From Cobetia sp. L2A1 (GTDB lineage Bacteria; Pseudomonadota; Gammaproteobacteria; Pseudomonadales; Halomonadaceae): a stretch of 64,000 nucleotides of DNA. The notes under the pieces were generated by a model. The model was not told where the DNA came from, ran no database searches, and saw only the letters and a program-made list of their open reading frames with translations. The position numbers were made by a program, and so were the translations under genes. The stretch covers positions 558,001 through 622,000 of the forward strand of contig NZ_CP047025.1 of assembly GCF_009796845.1 (NCBI RefSeq), given 5' to 3'. Below are positions 45,044 through 54,496 of this stretch, piece by piece (within the stretch, counting starts at the first letter, position 1; each line of letters begins with the position of its first letter).

Positions 45044-46639
45044 TTAGCCAGCGAAGGCCAGATAGATGGTCATGACCAGTATCAGCAGAATGACACTGGC
45101 AACACGGGTGCCTGCCCAAGGTGTCATGTCGATGGCGCCGACATCTTTCTGAATCCACGGTTCGGTACGTGGTGCCAGCTTGCCGATCACCATCATCATT
45201 GCGATGAGTACGATGAGTACGATGGCGATAAAGTGGAAGTTATTGATGTTCTCGACCAAGGCGGCCAGAGCCGGCACGAAGTAGAACATGCCGATGATCA
45301 CACAGCCCAATACTAGTGCCAGGTTGGCTGCGATAGCAGGTACGCGCTTGGAAATCAGGCCGACCACGATCACGGATAGCAGCGGAATGTAATAGATGGA
45401 GTTCACTTTCTGTACATAGACGAACAGGCTTTCCTGATTGGCCAGCAGCGGCGCGATAACCATCGCGGCGGCCGCCATGATCCAACCGGCCCACTTGGAG
45501 ATCTTCACGACCTGCTCGTCGCTGGCATCACGATTGATGCGTGCCTTGTAGACATCGAGACTGAACAGCGTCGCTGTGGAGTTGAGCGCTGAGTTGAAGG
45601 ACGACAGAATTGCGCCGACCATCGCGGCGGCAAAGAAGCCGGTCAGCGGTGCGGGGAGTACATCGAAGACCAGGCGACCATAGGCAGCGTCAGCCTTGAT
45701 GCCGTCACCTGAATAGAGCTGGAAGGCGATGATGCCTGGCAGCACCAGATACAGCGGGCCGAGTAGCTTGAGTGCACCGGTCAGCAGCACGCCTTTCTGA
45801 CCTTCGGCCAGTGTCTTGGCGGCAAACGTGCGTTGAATGATCTGCTGGTTGGTACACCAGTAGAACATGTTGAGCAGCAGCACCCCGGTGAACAGCGTCG
45901 AGACCGGCACTGACTGATCAGCGCTACCAAGCGAGTTGAGCTTCTCGGGATGGCTTTGCTTGAGAATCTCCCAGCCAGCGGCGATACCGTTGCCGTCACT
46001 GACGCGATCCAGCCCGAAGTAGACGATGATCATGCCGCCGATCAGCAATCCGATACCGTTGAGGGTGTCAGAGATGGCGATCGATCGCAGGCCGCCGAAC
46101 AGGGCATAGATAGCGCCGGCGATGCCGACGGCAATCACGGTGCCGGTCAGCAGCACCATCTGGGAGTCGATGCCGGTCAGAGCATGCAGATCCAGCACGC
46201 CCATCAGCCCCAGCGCGCCGGAGTAGAGAATGCTCGGCAACAGGATAATGGCGTAGGCCAGCATGAAGATCAGGTTGGCGAGCAACTGGGTAGTGCGATC
46301 AAAGCGCAGGGCCAATAATTCCGGCAGGGTGGTGATGCCGCTTTTCAGGAAGCGTGGCAGGAAAAACATCGCCATCGCCACCAGTGACACGACTGCCACC
46401 ACTTCCCAGGCCATCACGGAGAGGCCGTCGGTGAAGGCGGCTCCGTTGAGGCCGACCATCTGCTCGGTGGACAGATTGGTCATCAGCAGCGAGCCTGCGA
46501 TGATCGGGAAGGTCAGACTGCGTCCAGCGAGAAAGTAGTCGGTGGAATGGCGGGTATCATCACGTCGAGTCAGCCACCAGGTAATGACGGCGACCAGCCC
46601 CGTGAAGAACACGAAGGAGCTCAGGGTGAGGGCGTTCAT
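45044..46639 (-). CDS. Sodium:solute symporter 2 (SSS family), paralogue of symporter 1
   Basis: A 531-residue SSS transporter that aligns end to end with the protein at 43022, starting at the first residues (MNALTLSSFVFFTGLVAVIT against MHALTLISFVFFTGLVALLT). The IIQRTFAAKTLAEGQKGVLL and FNSALN regions are shared. AAGGAT precedes the ATG. Separate terminators and a 429-bp gap suggest each is regulated on its own, so the duplication has probably diverged in control or affinity. The substrate is unknown. Confidence 0.9.
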   Translation of the reverse strand: MNALTLSSFVFFTGLVAVITWWLTRRDDTRHSTDYFLAGRSLTFPIIAGSLLMTNLSTEQMVGLNGAAFTDGLSVMAWEVVAVVSLVAMAMFFLPRFLKSGITTLPELLALRFDRTTQLLANLIFMLAYAIILLPSILYSGALGLMGVLDLHALTGIDSQMVLLTGTVIAVGIAGAIYALFGGLRSIAISDTLNGIGLLIGGMIIVYFGLDRVSDGNGIAAGWEILKQSHPEKLNSLGSADQSVPVSTLFTGVLLLNMFYWCTNQQIIQRTFAAKTLAEGQKGVLLTGALKLLGPLYLVLPGIIAFQLYSGDGIKADAAYGRLVFDVLPAPLTGFFAAAMVGAILSSFNSALNSTATLFSLDVYKARINRDASDEQVVKISKWAGWIMAAAAMVIAPLLANQESLFVYVQKVNSIYYIPLLSVIVVGLISKRVPAIAANLALVLGCVIIGMFYFVPALAALVENINNFHFIAIVLIVLIAMMMVIGKLAPRTEPWIQKDVGAIDMTPWAGTRVASVILLILVMTIYLAFAG

Positions 46640-46888
46640 GGCATTTTATCCTTATGGAACAGGGCTCGGAGGCCTGTTTTCGCTTCACACCCTTCCGCGT
46701 TGTCTTCATCTCACCGTTGGCGCGGCGTATCGAGATGAGATTTCAGAGAAATGGGAGAGCAAGGCGTACCGGTCAGTGTCGGGGATACCTTGCACGCTCA
46801 CCATTAGTAATTTGTCGGACATTTTTCGGCAATTGTCTGATTTGTGCAGACATAGCCAGACGGCGCTTATGGGGGCGATGTCACCATG
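46640..46888. other. Intergenic region upstream of symporter 2
   Basis: About 250 bp with the symporter promoter somewhere within; no coding region or structured element I can support apart from the phoD terminator next to it. Confidence 0.35.
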
Positions 46889-46937
46889 AAAACGCCCCGC
46901 CTCCATCACGTCGAAGGGACATGATGGAGGCGGGGCG
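46889..46937 (-). terminator. phoD terminator
   Basis: Perfect 16-bp stem CGCCCCGCCTCCATCA/TGATGGAGGCGGGGCG, with four Ts on the minus strand; 55 bp after the stop. Confidence 0.85.
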
Positions 46938-46991
46938 CCAAGGGAGTGCCGTACGATATCGCGCTTCAGCGGCAAGGCTGCCGGCGTGTCA

Positions 46992-48674
46992 TCAGGCCAT
47001 CGCGCCTGCCGGTGTCAGCACCTGCTGATAGAGCGAGGCACCGTGAATGTCCTTGAGCGTGACGGTCAGTGCTTCACTCTCCGGATCAAGATCCACCTGG
47101 CCGAAGAACTGGAAGCCTTCACTAGGTGACATGTTGGAGCGACCTTCCGGTGGCGCCTTCACGAATTCAAGTGACGGGCCGAAGGTATTGTCCAGCTCAC
47201 CGGGGCCATAGGTGCCGGCGTGTATCGGACCACTGACGAATTCCCAGAACGGATTGAAGTCCTTGAACACGGCGCGATCGGGGGAGTAGTGATGCGCAGC
47301 GGTGTAGTGAACATCCGCCGTCAACCACACCAGGTTCTGGATGTCGTGATCACGCACGAATTTCAGCAGTTCCGCGACTTCCTGCTCGCGTCCCAACACC
47401 TCACCATCGCCGTTGGCACCGTTCTCGAAGTTGTCGCCATCACGTACCAGCAGCCCGATCGGCATGTCAGAGGCAATGATCTTCCAGGTGGCGGTGCTGG
47501 CCTTGAGAGATTGTTTGAGCCATGCGAGCTGATCACGGCCCAGGTAATCGGTTTCCGGCCCACGGCCTGACTGGCGGTTGGCGGAGTTGGGCCCGCGGAA
47601 GGTGCGCATGTCGAGCATGAACATCTCAAGACCCGGCCCGAAGCTGAAGTTGCGGTGGATGCGCTCTGGCGCATCAGGGTGGGTACGCAGCGGCATGTTC
47701 TCGAGGAAGGCGCGCTTGGCATTGGCGGACAGCACATCGAGATTCTTCTCGGTGTAGCGGTCATCCTCGAGAATTTCCCCCGGGTACCAGTTGTTGGTGG
47801 TCTCGTGATCATCCCACTGCGCAAACATCGGCACGTCGGCATTGAAGCGGCGCAGGTTTTCATCCATCAGGTTGTAGGCGTACTGGCCACGGTACTCATC
47901 CAGTGTCTCGGCGACCTTGGACTTGGCCGGCGTGACGATGTTGCGCCAGAGGCTACCATCATGCTGAGTGACGCTTTCCTCGACAGGGCCATCGGCATAG
48001 ATGGTGTCACCGGAATGCAGAAAGAAGTCCGGCTTGACCTGACGCATGGTCTCATAGAGACGCAGGCCACCGAAGTCCGGATTGATGCCCCAGCCCTGGC
48101 CGACCGTATCGCCAGACCACACGAAGCGCAGCGCACGCGGCTTCTGGGCACTCGGCGGCAGGATCAGGCGGCCAGAGGTCGCCTCGCTGATGGCCTTGTG
48201 ATCGTCCAGTGCGGCATAGCGCACGCGATAGAACACCTCACCCTGTGCATTGGCACGCGTCCCGATGCGCGTCAGGTCCAGCTTGCTGGTCAGGCCATCC
48301 GTCGGCAGTGCTACCGGGCCGCGTACCTGGAAGGCACCGCGCATCTCGGCATTGTCGGCCAGCTCGATCAACATGCGTGACGGCTTGTCAGTCTGGCTCC
48401 AGAGCATGGCGCGGCTGGCGGTGATATCACCACTCATCACGCCGGACGGCATGCGCGGGCGGCGTCCTTCCGCCATCACGATGGAAGGTGCGCCCAGCAG
48501 GCCACTGGTCGCCAGCAGGCCGAATCCTGCCCCTTGCAGACCACGGGCCAACAGCTTGCGGCGATCCATGCGCGAGAGTTCGCCCGTCGTCGTGGCCGGA
48601 GTGGTGAGCGTCTCGGGCGGGCGCGTAGCATTTCGGTTGCGCGGCAGGAGTAAGTCAGACAGGCGGCGGGACAT
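46992..48674 (-). CDS. phoD: Tat-exported PhoD-family alkaline phosphatase
   Basis: A 560-residue metallophosphatase or phosphodiesterase. After an unusually long polar lead (about 35 residues) comes a twin-arginine signal (MDRRKLLARG, Arg38-Arg39), a hydrophobic stretch and a cleavage region near VMAEG. A PhoD N-terminal Ig-like domain (about 75-165) precedes the catalytic domain, with FVWSGDTVGQ, HSGDTIYADGPV, QWDDHETTNNWYPG and VWLTADVHYTAAHH metal-site motifs. The enzyme releases phosphate from phosphate diesters or monoesters in the periplasm. No Pho-box was recognised. AAGGAAG precedes the ATG. Confidence 0.93.
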   Translation of the reverse strand: MSRRLSDLLLPRNRNATRPPETLTTPATTTGELSRMDRRKLLARGLQGAGFGLLATSGLLGAPSIVMAEGRRPRMPSGVMSGDITASRAMLWSQTDKPSRMLIELADNAEMRGAFQVRGPVALPTDGLTSKLDLTRIGTRANAQGEVFYRVRYAALDDHKAISEATSGRLILPPSAQKPRALRFVWSGDTVGQGWGINPDFGGLRLYETMRQVKPDFFLHSGDTIYADGPVEESVTQHDGSLWRNIVTPAKSKVAETLDEYRGQYAYNLMDENLRRFNADVPMFAQWDDHETTNNWYPGEILEDDRYTEKNLDVLSANAKRAFLENMPLRTHPDAPERIHRNFSFGPGLEMFMLDMRTFRGPNSANRQSGRGPETDYLGRDQLAWLKQSLKASTATWKIIASDMPIGLLVRDGDNFENGANGDGEVLGREQEVAELLKFVRDHDIQNLVWLTADVHYTAAHHYSPDRAVFKDFNPFWEFVSGPIHAGTYGPGELDNTFGPSLEFVKAPPEGRSNMSPSEGFQFFGQVDLDPESEALTVTLKDIHGASLYQQVLTPAGAMA

Positions 48675-48889
48675 GTAAGCTTCCTTGTGTTCAACCAGAT
48701 GTCAGGAGAGCAGCGGACGGCGCTCTTGAGAGCCGCTACTGTCGCCGCTCAAGATGACGAAAAGGTGTCAGCGCCATGATGATGCGCATTTAACGAAGGC
48801 TGAGCGACACCATGATGTCGCCTGTCATTGCAGATGGCCCTGTGGGCTATCTCCTGTTCCGCGGTATCGATGCTTCTGCTGGAGGTTGC

Positions 48890-49519
48890 ATGTCGAATTC
48901 CCGAGTCAGTCCCTCAACCGTCTCTACTGTTGATTGCGAAGCCCCTGCACAGTACGCGCAGTTGATGGCGGAGTGTCACGAAGAGGCGCGCGGCATATTG
49001 AAGTTCTGGTTCGTCGAACTGACGACCAAGGATTGGTTTCGCAAGAGTGAGGCGTTGGATACCACCATTCGTCAGCGCTTTGACGAGTGTCTGCAGCGTG
49101 CACTGGCGTGTGAGCTATGGGAGTGGCGCACGTCGTCTGGTGGACGGTTGGCGGAGATCCTCGTGCTGGATCAGTTTTCCCGCAATATCCATCGTGATAC
49201 GCCCCAGGCCTTTCAGGGCGATGCTCTGGCATTGGCACTCTCTCAGCAGGCGGTCGCCTCGGGGGATCTCGAGCAGCTCCCAGTGGCCTGGCAGCCCTTC
49301 GTGATCATGCCGTGGATGCATAGCGAGTCGGTGCGTATCCACGATGCGGCCGAACGACTCTTCGAGCGTGCAGGTCTTGAGGAAAATCTGCGCTACGAGC
49401 GACGTCATGCGGACATCGTGCGTAGATTCGGCCGCTATCCGCACCGCAACGGTATTTTGGGTCGTACCTCCACGCCGGAAGAGGTCGCTTTCTTGCGTCA
49501 ACCCGGGTCCTCGTTTTGA
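48890..49519 (+). CDS. DUF924 family protein
   Basis: A 209-residue all-helical cytosolic protein of the DUF924 (TPR-like) family: ILKFWFVELTTKDWFRKSEALD, then RLAEILVLDQFSRNIHRDTPQAF, then AWQPFVIMPWMHSES and the C-terminal RFGRYPHRNGILGRTSTPEE. All family signature segments are present. The function is unknown. I chose the ATG at 48890 with GGAGG directly upstream; a 26-residue extension from 48812 lacks similarity and a site. It is divergent from phoD. Confidence 0.88.
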   Translation: MSNSRVSPSTVSTVDCEAPAQYAQLMAECHEEARGILKFWFVELTTKDWFRKSEALDTTIRQRFDECLQRALACELWEWRTSSGGRLAEILVLDQFSRNIHRDTPQAFQGDALALALSQQAVASGDLEQLPVAWQPFVIMPWMHSESVRIHDAAERLFERAGLEENLRYERRHADIVRRFGRYPHRNGILGRTSTPEEVAFLRQPGSSF

Positions 49520-49618
49520 AGAGTTGAGGTTTCACCCCTTTTAATTCAGGGGCACCGTCTCCAATGAAGTGGTAAATAGGTACTTAGAGCCCTTTCATCA
49601 GCAAGAAGGAGACAGTAG

Positions 49619-49864
49619 ATGGGTATTATTCTTGGATTAATCATCGGTGGTCTGGCCGGCTGGATTGCAGGCAACATCATGCGTGGTGGCAGCTTCGGCA
49701 TCCTTGGCAATATCGTCGTCGGTGTAGTCGGCGGTTTGCTCGGTAGCGTGATCTTCAAGCTATTGGGGCTGGCCTCCACTGGCATCATCGGCTCATTGGT
49801 TGTCTCGGTCGTCGGGGCAGTGGTGTTGCTGTGGATCGTCTCTAAGGTCAAGTCCAAGGCATGA
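49619..49864 (+). CDS. GlsB/YeaQ/YmgE family membrane protein
   Basis: An 81-residue glycine-rich membrane protein with three hydrophobic segments (GIILGLIIGGLAGWIAGNIM..., GILGNIVVGVVGGLLG..., GSLVVSVVGAVVLLWIV) and a basic tail. It matches the transglycosylase-associated (GlsB/YeaQ/YmgE) family, members of which are often induced by general stress. The molecular role is not established. AAGGAG lies seven bases before the ATG. It lies 235 bp upstream of the KatE-like catalase gene, consistent with a stress-related neighbourhood. Confidence 0.9.
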   Translation: MGIILGLIIGGLAGWIAGNIMRGGSFGILGNIVVGVVGGLLGSVIFKLLGLASTGIIGSLVVSVVGAVVLLWIVSKVKSKA

Positions 49865-50099
49865 GGACACGTTCGGGGCCATCCTCCGAGCCAGAGGTCT
49901 GAAGCGATGTAACATCCGGTGTCTGGATAGGTACCGGTAAAATGGCAGGGCTTCGTTTGCGTCACTGCGCCTGACTCTCTGTCATTGCTACGACAGGGGA
50001 AAGCCGTCACGGAAATGAGGCACATGAAGGCCGAGTCATCCTTCCTCCGTCATGTGGCATGGCGGATTGCGGATCTAGCGAAAACAGGAGTGTTTGAGC

Positions 50100-52364
50100 A
50101 TGGCGAGCAATCAGAACGATTCTTCCTCACATTCAGCGAAAGATCCCAAGTCCTCGTCTGATGCCGACAGCAACCAGTGCCCGTATCATGATGGGCAGAA
50201 CCGGTCTGCTGACGGTGAAAACCCGTATACCTATTCCAACCGCAATGGGCCGCATGACACGCACCCCAATGCAGGTGATGGTCAGGCAAAGGATGAGGGG
50301 TTGGACAAGTATCGCTCCAATGCCGAAGGGCATGACCTGCGGACCAATCAAGGGTTGAGAATCGCGGATAACCACAATTCGCTGAAAGCGGGTGAGCGTG
50401 GCCCGACCCTGATGGAGGACTTCATCTTCCGCGAGAAGATGAATCACTTCGACAACGAGCGCATCCCTGAGCGTATCGTGCATGCGCGAGGTTCTGCGGC
50501 GCACGGCTACTTCCAGGCCTATGACAACGCTGCCAAGTACTCCAAGGCAGGCGTGTTCCGTGACCCGTCGAAGAAGACGCCAGTCTTCGTGCGCTTTTCC
50601 ACCGTGCAGGGTGCGCGTGGTTCCAACGACACCGTGCGCGATGTCCGTGGCTTCGCGACCAAGTTCTATACCGACGACGGTAACTGGGATCTGGTCGGCA
50701 ACGACATCCCGGTGTTCTTCATCCAGGACGCCATGAAGTTTCCGGACTTCGTGCACGCGGTGAAGCCGGAGCCTCACAATGAGATACCTCAGGGGCAATC
50801 AGCCCACGACACCTTCTGGGACTTTGTCTCGCTGGTGCCGGAAACGACACACACCGTGCTGTGGACCATGTCGGATCGCGCCTTCCCGCGCCATTTCCGC
50901 AACATGGAAGGCTTTGGCGTGCATACCTTCCGCATGATAGACCGCGAGGGTGTCTCGCGTTTCGTCAAGTTTCACTGGAAGCCGGTGGCCGGTACCTGCT
51001 CACTCATCTGGGATGAAGCTCAGAAATTGTGGGGCCGCGACCCGGACTTCAATCGCCGCATGATGTGGGACGACATCAAGAAAGGCGCGCCGCTGGAATG
51101 GGAACTTGGCATCCAGGTCGTCGAGGAAAAGGACGAGCACAGTTTCGACTTCGATATCCTGGATCCGACCAAGTTGATCCCGGAATCGCTGGTGCCTGTC
51201 GTGCCGATCGGCAAGATGGTGCTGGACCGCAACCCGGACAATTTCTTCGCGGAGACCGAGCAGGTGGCATTCAATCCGGCCAACATTGTGCCGGGTATCG
51301 ACTTCTCCAATGACCCGCTGCTGCAGGGGCGGCTGTTCTCCTATCTCGATACCCAGATGCTGCGTCTTGGGGGGCCGAACTTCCACGAGATCCCCATCAA
51401 TCAGCCGGTCTGCCCGTTCCACAACAACCAGCGTGATGCTCAGCATCGCCAGACCATCAATACGGGTCAGGCATCCTACGAGCCCAACTCCATCGATGGT
51501 GGCTGGCCGTCCGAGACACCGCCGTCTGAAGATGCCCACGGTGGCTTCGAACCTCACCATGAGCGCATTGAAGCGCACAAGGTACGTGCGCGCAGTGAGT
51601 CCTTCGGCGATCACTATTCCCAGGCCACGCTGTTCTGGAATAGCCAGACTGACGTGGAGAAGGAACACATCATTGCCGCCTATACCTTCGAGCTTTCCAA
51701 GGTCGAGCGTCCGTGGATTCGTGAGCGAGTGATCACCGAGATCCTGCCCAATATCGATCTGGAACTGGCGCGTCGCGTAGGAGAAAACCACGGGGTAGCC
51801 ACCCCGACAGCCAAGCCAGCACCCGCGGGTGAGCTGGGCAGCAGTCAGGTGGAAAGCGATTCAGCCCTCAGCCTGATGGCTCGCCTGCCGGACTCCATCG
51901 CCACGCGCAAGGTTGCCATCCTCGCGGCGAATGGTGTCGCGGTCGAGGACGTCAATGGCATCAAGAAGCAGTTGGCCGATGAAGGGGCCGAGGGGCTGTT
52001 GATCGCGCCCAGCATGGCGCCGATCAAGGCTCTGGACGGCAGCATGCTGTCGCCGGATGCGATGCTCAATGGCATGCCGTCGGTCACAGTGGACGCCGTG
52101 GTCGTCGCTGGTGGTGAAGACAGTGTCAAGGCGCTGAGCGCTTCAGGGCTCGGGCTCTACTATGTTCAGGAAGCCTACAAGCATCTCAAGCCGATTCTGG
52201 CCATTTCAGAAGGCCGTGAACTGCTGGCCAAGGCCGGTATCCCGGAAGAAGAGGGTGTCATTCTGGTCGGTGACGTCCTGGCTGCCAGCCTGCCGCTTCG
52301 CGATGCCATGATGTCGCACCGCATATGGTCACGTGATTCACGCGCCAATCAGATGCCAGCATGA
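50100..52364 (+). CDS. katE: Large-subunit catalase (HPII/KatE type)
   Basis: A 754-residue heme catalase (E. coli KatE: 753) that disproportionates hydrogen peroxide. A 100-residue polar N-terminal extension precedes the catalase core, with distal His128 in RIPERIVHARGSAAHG, the distal Asn in GNDIPVFFIQD and the proximal Tyr in LFSYLDTQ. The C-terminal 150 residues form the flavodoxin/DJ-1-like domain typical of clade 2 enzymes (VAILAANGVAVEDVNG, then VDAVVVAGGEDSVKAL). I chose the ATG at 50100, nine bases after AGGAG; a TTG at 50094 is too close to that site. The upstream region contains GCCTGACTC (49969-49977), complementary to the conserved loop of the two sRNAs. Confidence 0.95.
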   Translation: MASNQNDSSSHSAKDPKSSSDADSNQCPYHDGQNRSADGENPYTYSNRNGPHDTHPNAGDGQAKDEGLDKYRSNAEGHDLRTNQGLRIADNHNSLKAGERGPTLMEDFIFREKMNHFDNERIPERIVHARGSAAHGYFQAYDNAAKYSKAGVFRDPSKKTPVFVRFSTVQGARGSNDTVRDVRGFATKFYTDDGNWDLVGNDIPVFFIQDAMKFPDFVHAVKPEPHNEIPQGQSAHDTFWDFVSLVPETTHTVLWTMSDRAFPRHFRNMEGFGVHTFRMIDREGVSRFVKFHWKPVAGTCSLIWDEAQKLWGRDPDFNRRMMWDDIKKGAPLEWELGIQVVEEKDEHSFDFDILDPTKLIPESLVPVVPIGKMVLDRNPDNFFAETEQVAFNPANIVPGIDFSNDPLLQGRLFSYLDTQMLRLGGPNFHEIPINQPVCPFHNNQRDAQHRQTINTGQASYEPNSIDGGWPSETPPSEDAHGGFEPHHERIEAHKVRARSESFGDHYSQATLFWNSQTDVEKEHIIAAYTFELSKVERPWIRERVITEILPNIDLELARRVGENHGVATPTAKPAPAGELGSSQVESDSALSLMARLPDSIATRKVAILAANGVAVEDVNGIKKQLADEGAEGLLIAPSMAPIKALDGSMLSPDAMLNGMPSVTVDAVVVAGGEDSVKALSASGLGLYYVQEAYKHLKPILAISEGRELLAKAGIPEEEGVILVGDVLAASLPLRDAMMSHRIWSRDSRANQMPA

Positions 52365-52402
52365 GGCGCTAGCGCCCCACGAGGTATGATGTGACCCACC
52401 AA

Positions 52403-52435
52403 GCCCCCTGACCTTTGAAGGTCAGGGGGCTTTTT
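52403..52435 (+). terminator. katE terminator
   Basis: Ten-bp GC-rich stem CCCCCTGACC/GGTCAGGGGG with loop TTTGAA, then CTTTTT. Confidence 0.88.
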
Positions 52436-52811
52436 CATGGTCATGATGCGGTCATTTCCGCACGTGAAGATGGGGTGGCGGAGAAAGGTGAAAATAGGGT
52501 TGGCGATACCAGGGTCGTGTTCCTCTCGACGGGGTATAGTGCTGGCTGCCCCGCAAGCGGCGGTGATAGGTCACGGTTATCAACAGCATGCTGGTAATTG
52601 ATTATCGCTAGAAGCATCAGATGCGTAAGGTAAGAAGGCATCAAGGGGCCATAAGCCAGCACATGCCGGGCAGGCATCGGCCCCGATCCGATTCGACAAT
52701 GGGCTGCAGGCTTTCACATCAAGCAGCGCATGAAAATGTGACATCAGCAGTATCTGGCCTTGCCAGTCGAGTTTGATAGCGCTTTTTTCTACCTGACAGG
52801 AGAACGTCTAC
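52436..52811. other. Intergenic region between the two catalase genes
   Basis: About 375 bp without a supported gene. It separates the katE terminator from the second catalase, which therefore has its own promoter here; I could not assign a clear OxyR site or -35/-10 pair. Confidence 0.4.
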
Positions 52812-54338
52812 ATGTCCCAGACCCCACGCTATACCACTGGTAACGGCGCCCCGGTGCCTCACGATGACATCAGTCAGACAGCCGGCCCGAATGGCTCCTT
52901 GACCTTCGACAACTGGCGCCTGTTCGAGAAGCTGGCGCATTTCAACCGCGAGCGCATTCCGGAGCGTGTCGTTCATGCTCGTGGTATAGCGGCTTACGGT
53001 ACCTTTACCCTGACCCGTGACCTGTCAGATCTGACCATCGCACGCTTCCTGCAGAGCGTTGGCAAGCAGACGCCGATGCTGGCGCGTTTCTCCACCGTGG
53101 CCGGTGGCCAGGACAGCGGTGACAACACCCGCGATGTACGTGGCTTCTCTCTCAAGTTCTACACCGAGGAAGGCAACTGGGACATGGTCGGCAACAATAC
53201 GCCGGTGTTCTTCATCCGCGAGCCGTCCAAGTTCCCTGACTTCATCCATACCCAGAAGAAAGACCCGCGTACCAACATGGTCAACTGGCAGAATCGCTGG
53301 GAATTCTGGGCCAACCATCCGCAGGCGCTGCACCAGGTCACCATCCTGATGTCCGATCGCGGTATTCCGAAGTCATTGACCACCATGGACGGCTTTAGCT
53401 CGCATACGCTGAGCCTGTGGAATGACAACGGTGAGCGTGTCTGGGTCAAGTGGCACTTCAAGACCGATCAGGGCCACGAGACACTGACCGATGACGAAGC
53501 GGCACAGGTTGCGCCAGACTTTCACCAGAATGATATGTTCACACGTCTTGAGCGTGGCGAGCGTCCGAGCTGGACCGTCAACATCCAGGTGATGACCGAA
53601 GAGCAGGCACGCAACTATCACATCAACCCGTTCGACCTGACCAAGGTCTGGCCACATGCTGACTTCCCGCTGATGGAAATCGGCAAGATGGAGCTGAACC
53701 GCAACCCGGAGAACTACTTCGCGGAAATCGAGCAGGCCATCTTCTCGCCGTCCAACTTCGTACCGGGTATCGGTGCCTCACCGGACCGTGTGTTGCAGGC
53801 GCGTCTATGGGCCTACGCCGATGCACATCGTTATCGCGTCGGTGCCAATGCCGAGCAGCTGCCGGTCAACCGTCCAGTCTGCCCGGTCAATCACTACCAG
53901 CGTGATGGCGTCATGGCTGGCATGTGCCCAGTGACAGGTCACGGTGGTGGCCCGTTGGGTGGCCAGGCGGGTCAAGGCACACCGGGAGAAACGAAGGAAG
54001 GCGGGCAGTATTCCCGCACCAACTTCTATCCGAACGAGCGTGCTGAGCAGGGTGCGCCGGTGCCTGATGCCAGCGTTGCTGAGCCAGCAATGCCGCTTGA
54101 ACAGGATGCTTGGGTCGGCTATCACGACAACAGTGATGAAGATAACTACAGCCAGGCCGGTAATCTGTACCGTATCTTCGATGAAGGCCAGAAGACGCGT
54201 ATCACCGACGTCATCTCCGGCACCATGGTGGGTGTCAGCCACGTCGTGCAGGACAAGATGATCGCTCACTTGCGTCAGGCAGATGCCGACTACGGTGATC
54301 GGGTCGCGACCAAGCTTGCCAAGCTCGATCCGCGCTAA
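52812..54338 (+). CDS. katA: Small-subunit monofunctional catalase
   Basis: A 508-residue heme catalase lacking the C-terminal flavodoxin-like domain. The distal His55 is in IPERVVHARGIAAYG, the distal Asn in MVGNNTPVFFIREP and the proximal Tyr in RLWAYADAHRYRVG. ARFSTVAGGQDSGDNTRDVR is the conserved core motif. The class (clade 3 or 1) cannot be fixed by eye, so katA is a provisional symbol. It follows katE in the same direction after 447 bp, with a terminator between, so the two catalases are separately transcribed. Confidence 0.92.
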   Translation: MSQTPRYTTGNGAPVPHDDISQTAGPNGSLTFDNWRLFEKLAHFNRERIPERVVHARGIAAYGTFTLTRDLSDLTIARFLQSVGKQTPMLARFSTVAGGQDSGDNTRDVRGFSLKFYTEEGNWDMVGNNTPVFFIREPSKFPDFIHTQKKDPRTNMVNWQNRWEFWANHPQALHQVTILMSDRGIPKSLTTMDGFSSHTLSLWNDNGERVWVKWHFKTDQGHETLTDDEAAQVAPDFHQNDMFTRLERGERPSWTVNIQVMTEEQARNYHINPFDLTKVWPHADFPLMEIGKMELNRNPENYFAEIEQAIFSPSNFVPGIGASPDRVLQARLWAYADAHRYRVGANAEQLPVNRPVCPVNHYQRDGVMAGMCPVTGHGGGPLGGQAGQGTPGETKEGGQYSRTNFYPNERAEQGAPVPDASVAEPAMPLEQDAWVGYHDNSDEDNYSQAGNLYRIFDEGQKTRITDVISGTMVGVSHVVQDKMIAHLRQADADYGDRVATKLAKLDPR

Positions 54339-54416
54339 GCATTCTGTACAGGTCGCTGCGCAGGCTCAGACAATGGTAGCCATTTATTGGCAAAGATGAT
54401 CATTGACTGAAACATC

Positions 54417-54448
54417 AATGCCCCCGTCGGGACACCGACGGGGGCATT
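54417..54448. terminator. Convergent hairpin between katA and the oligopeptidase gene
   Basis: Perfect 14-bp stem AATGCCCCCGTCGG/CCGACGGGGGCATT with loop GACA; no strong T-run, but palindromic and well placed for both genes. Confidence 0.75.
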
Positions 54449-54496
54449 GTCATATTACGTGGCTACTTGTCTTGCGTGACTTTCATGACAACGGCG

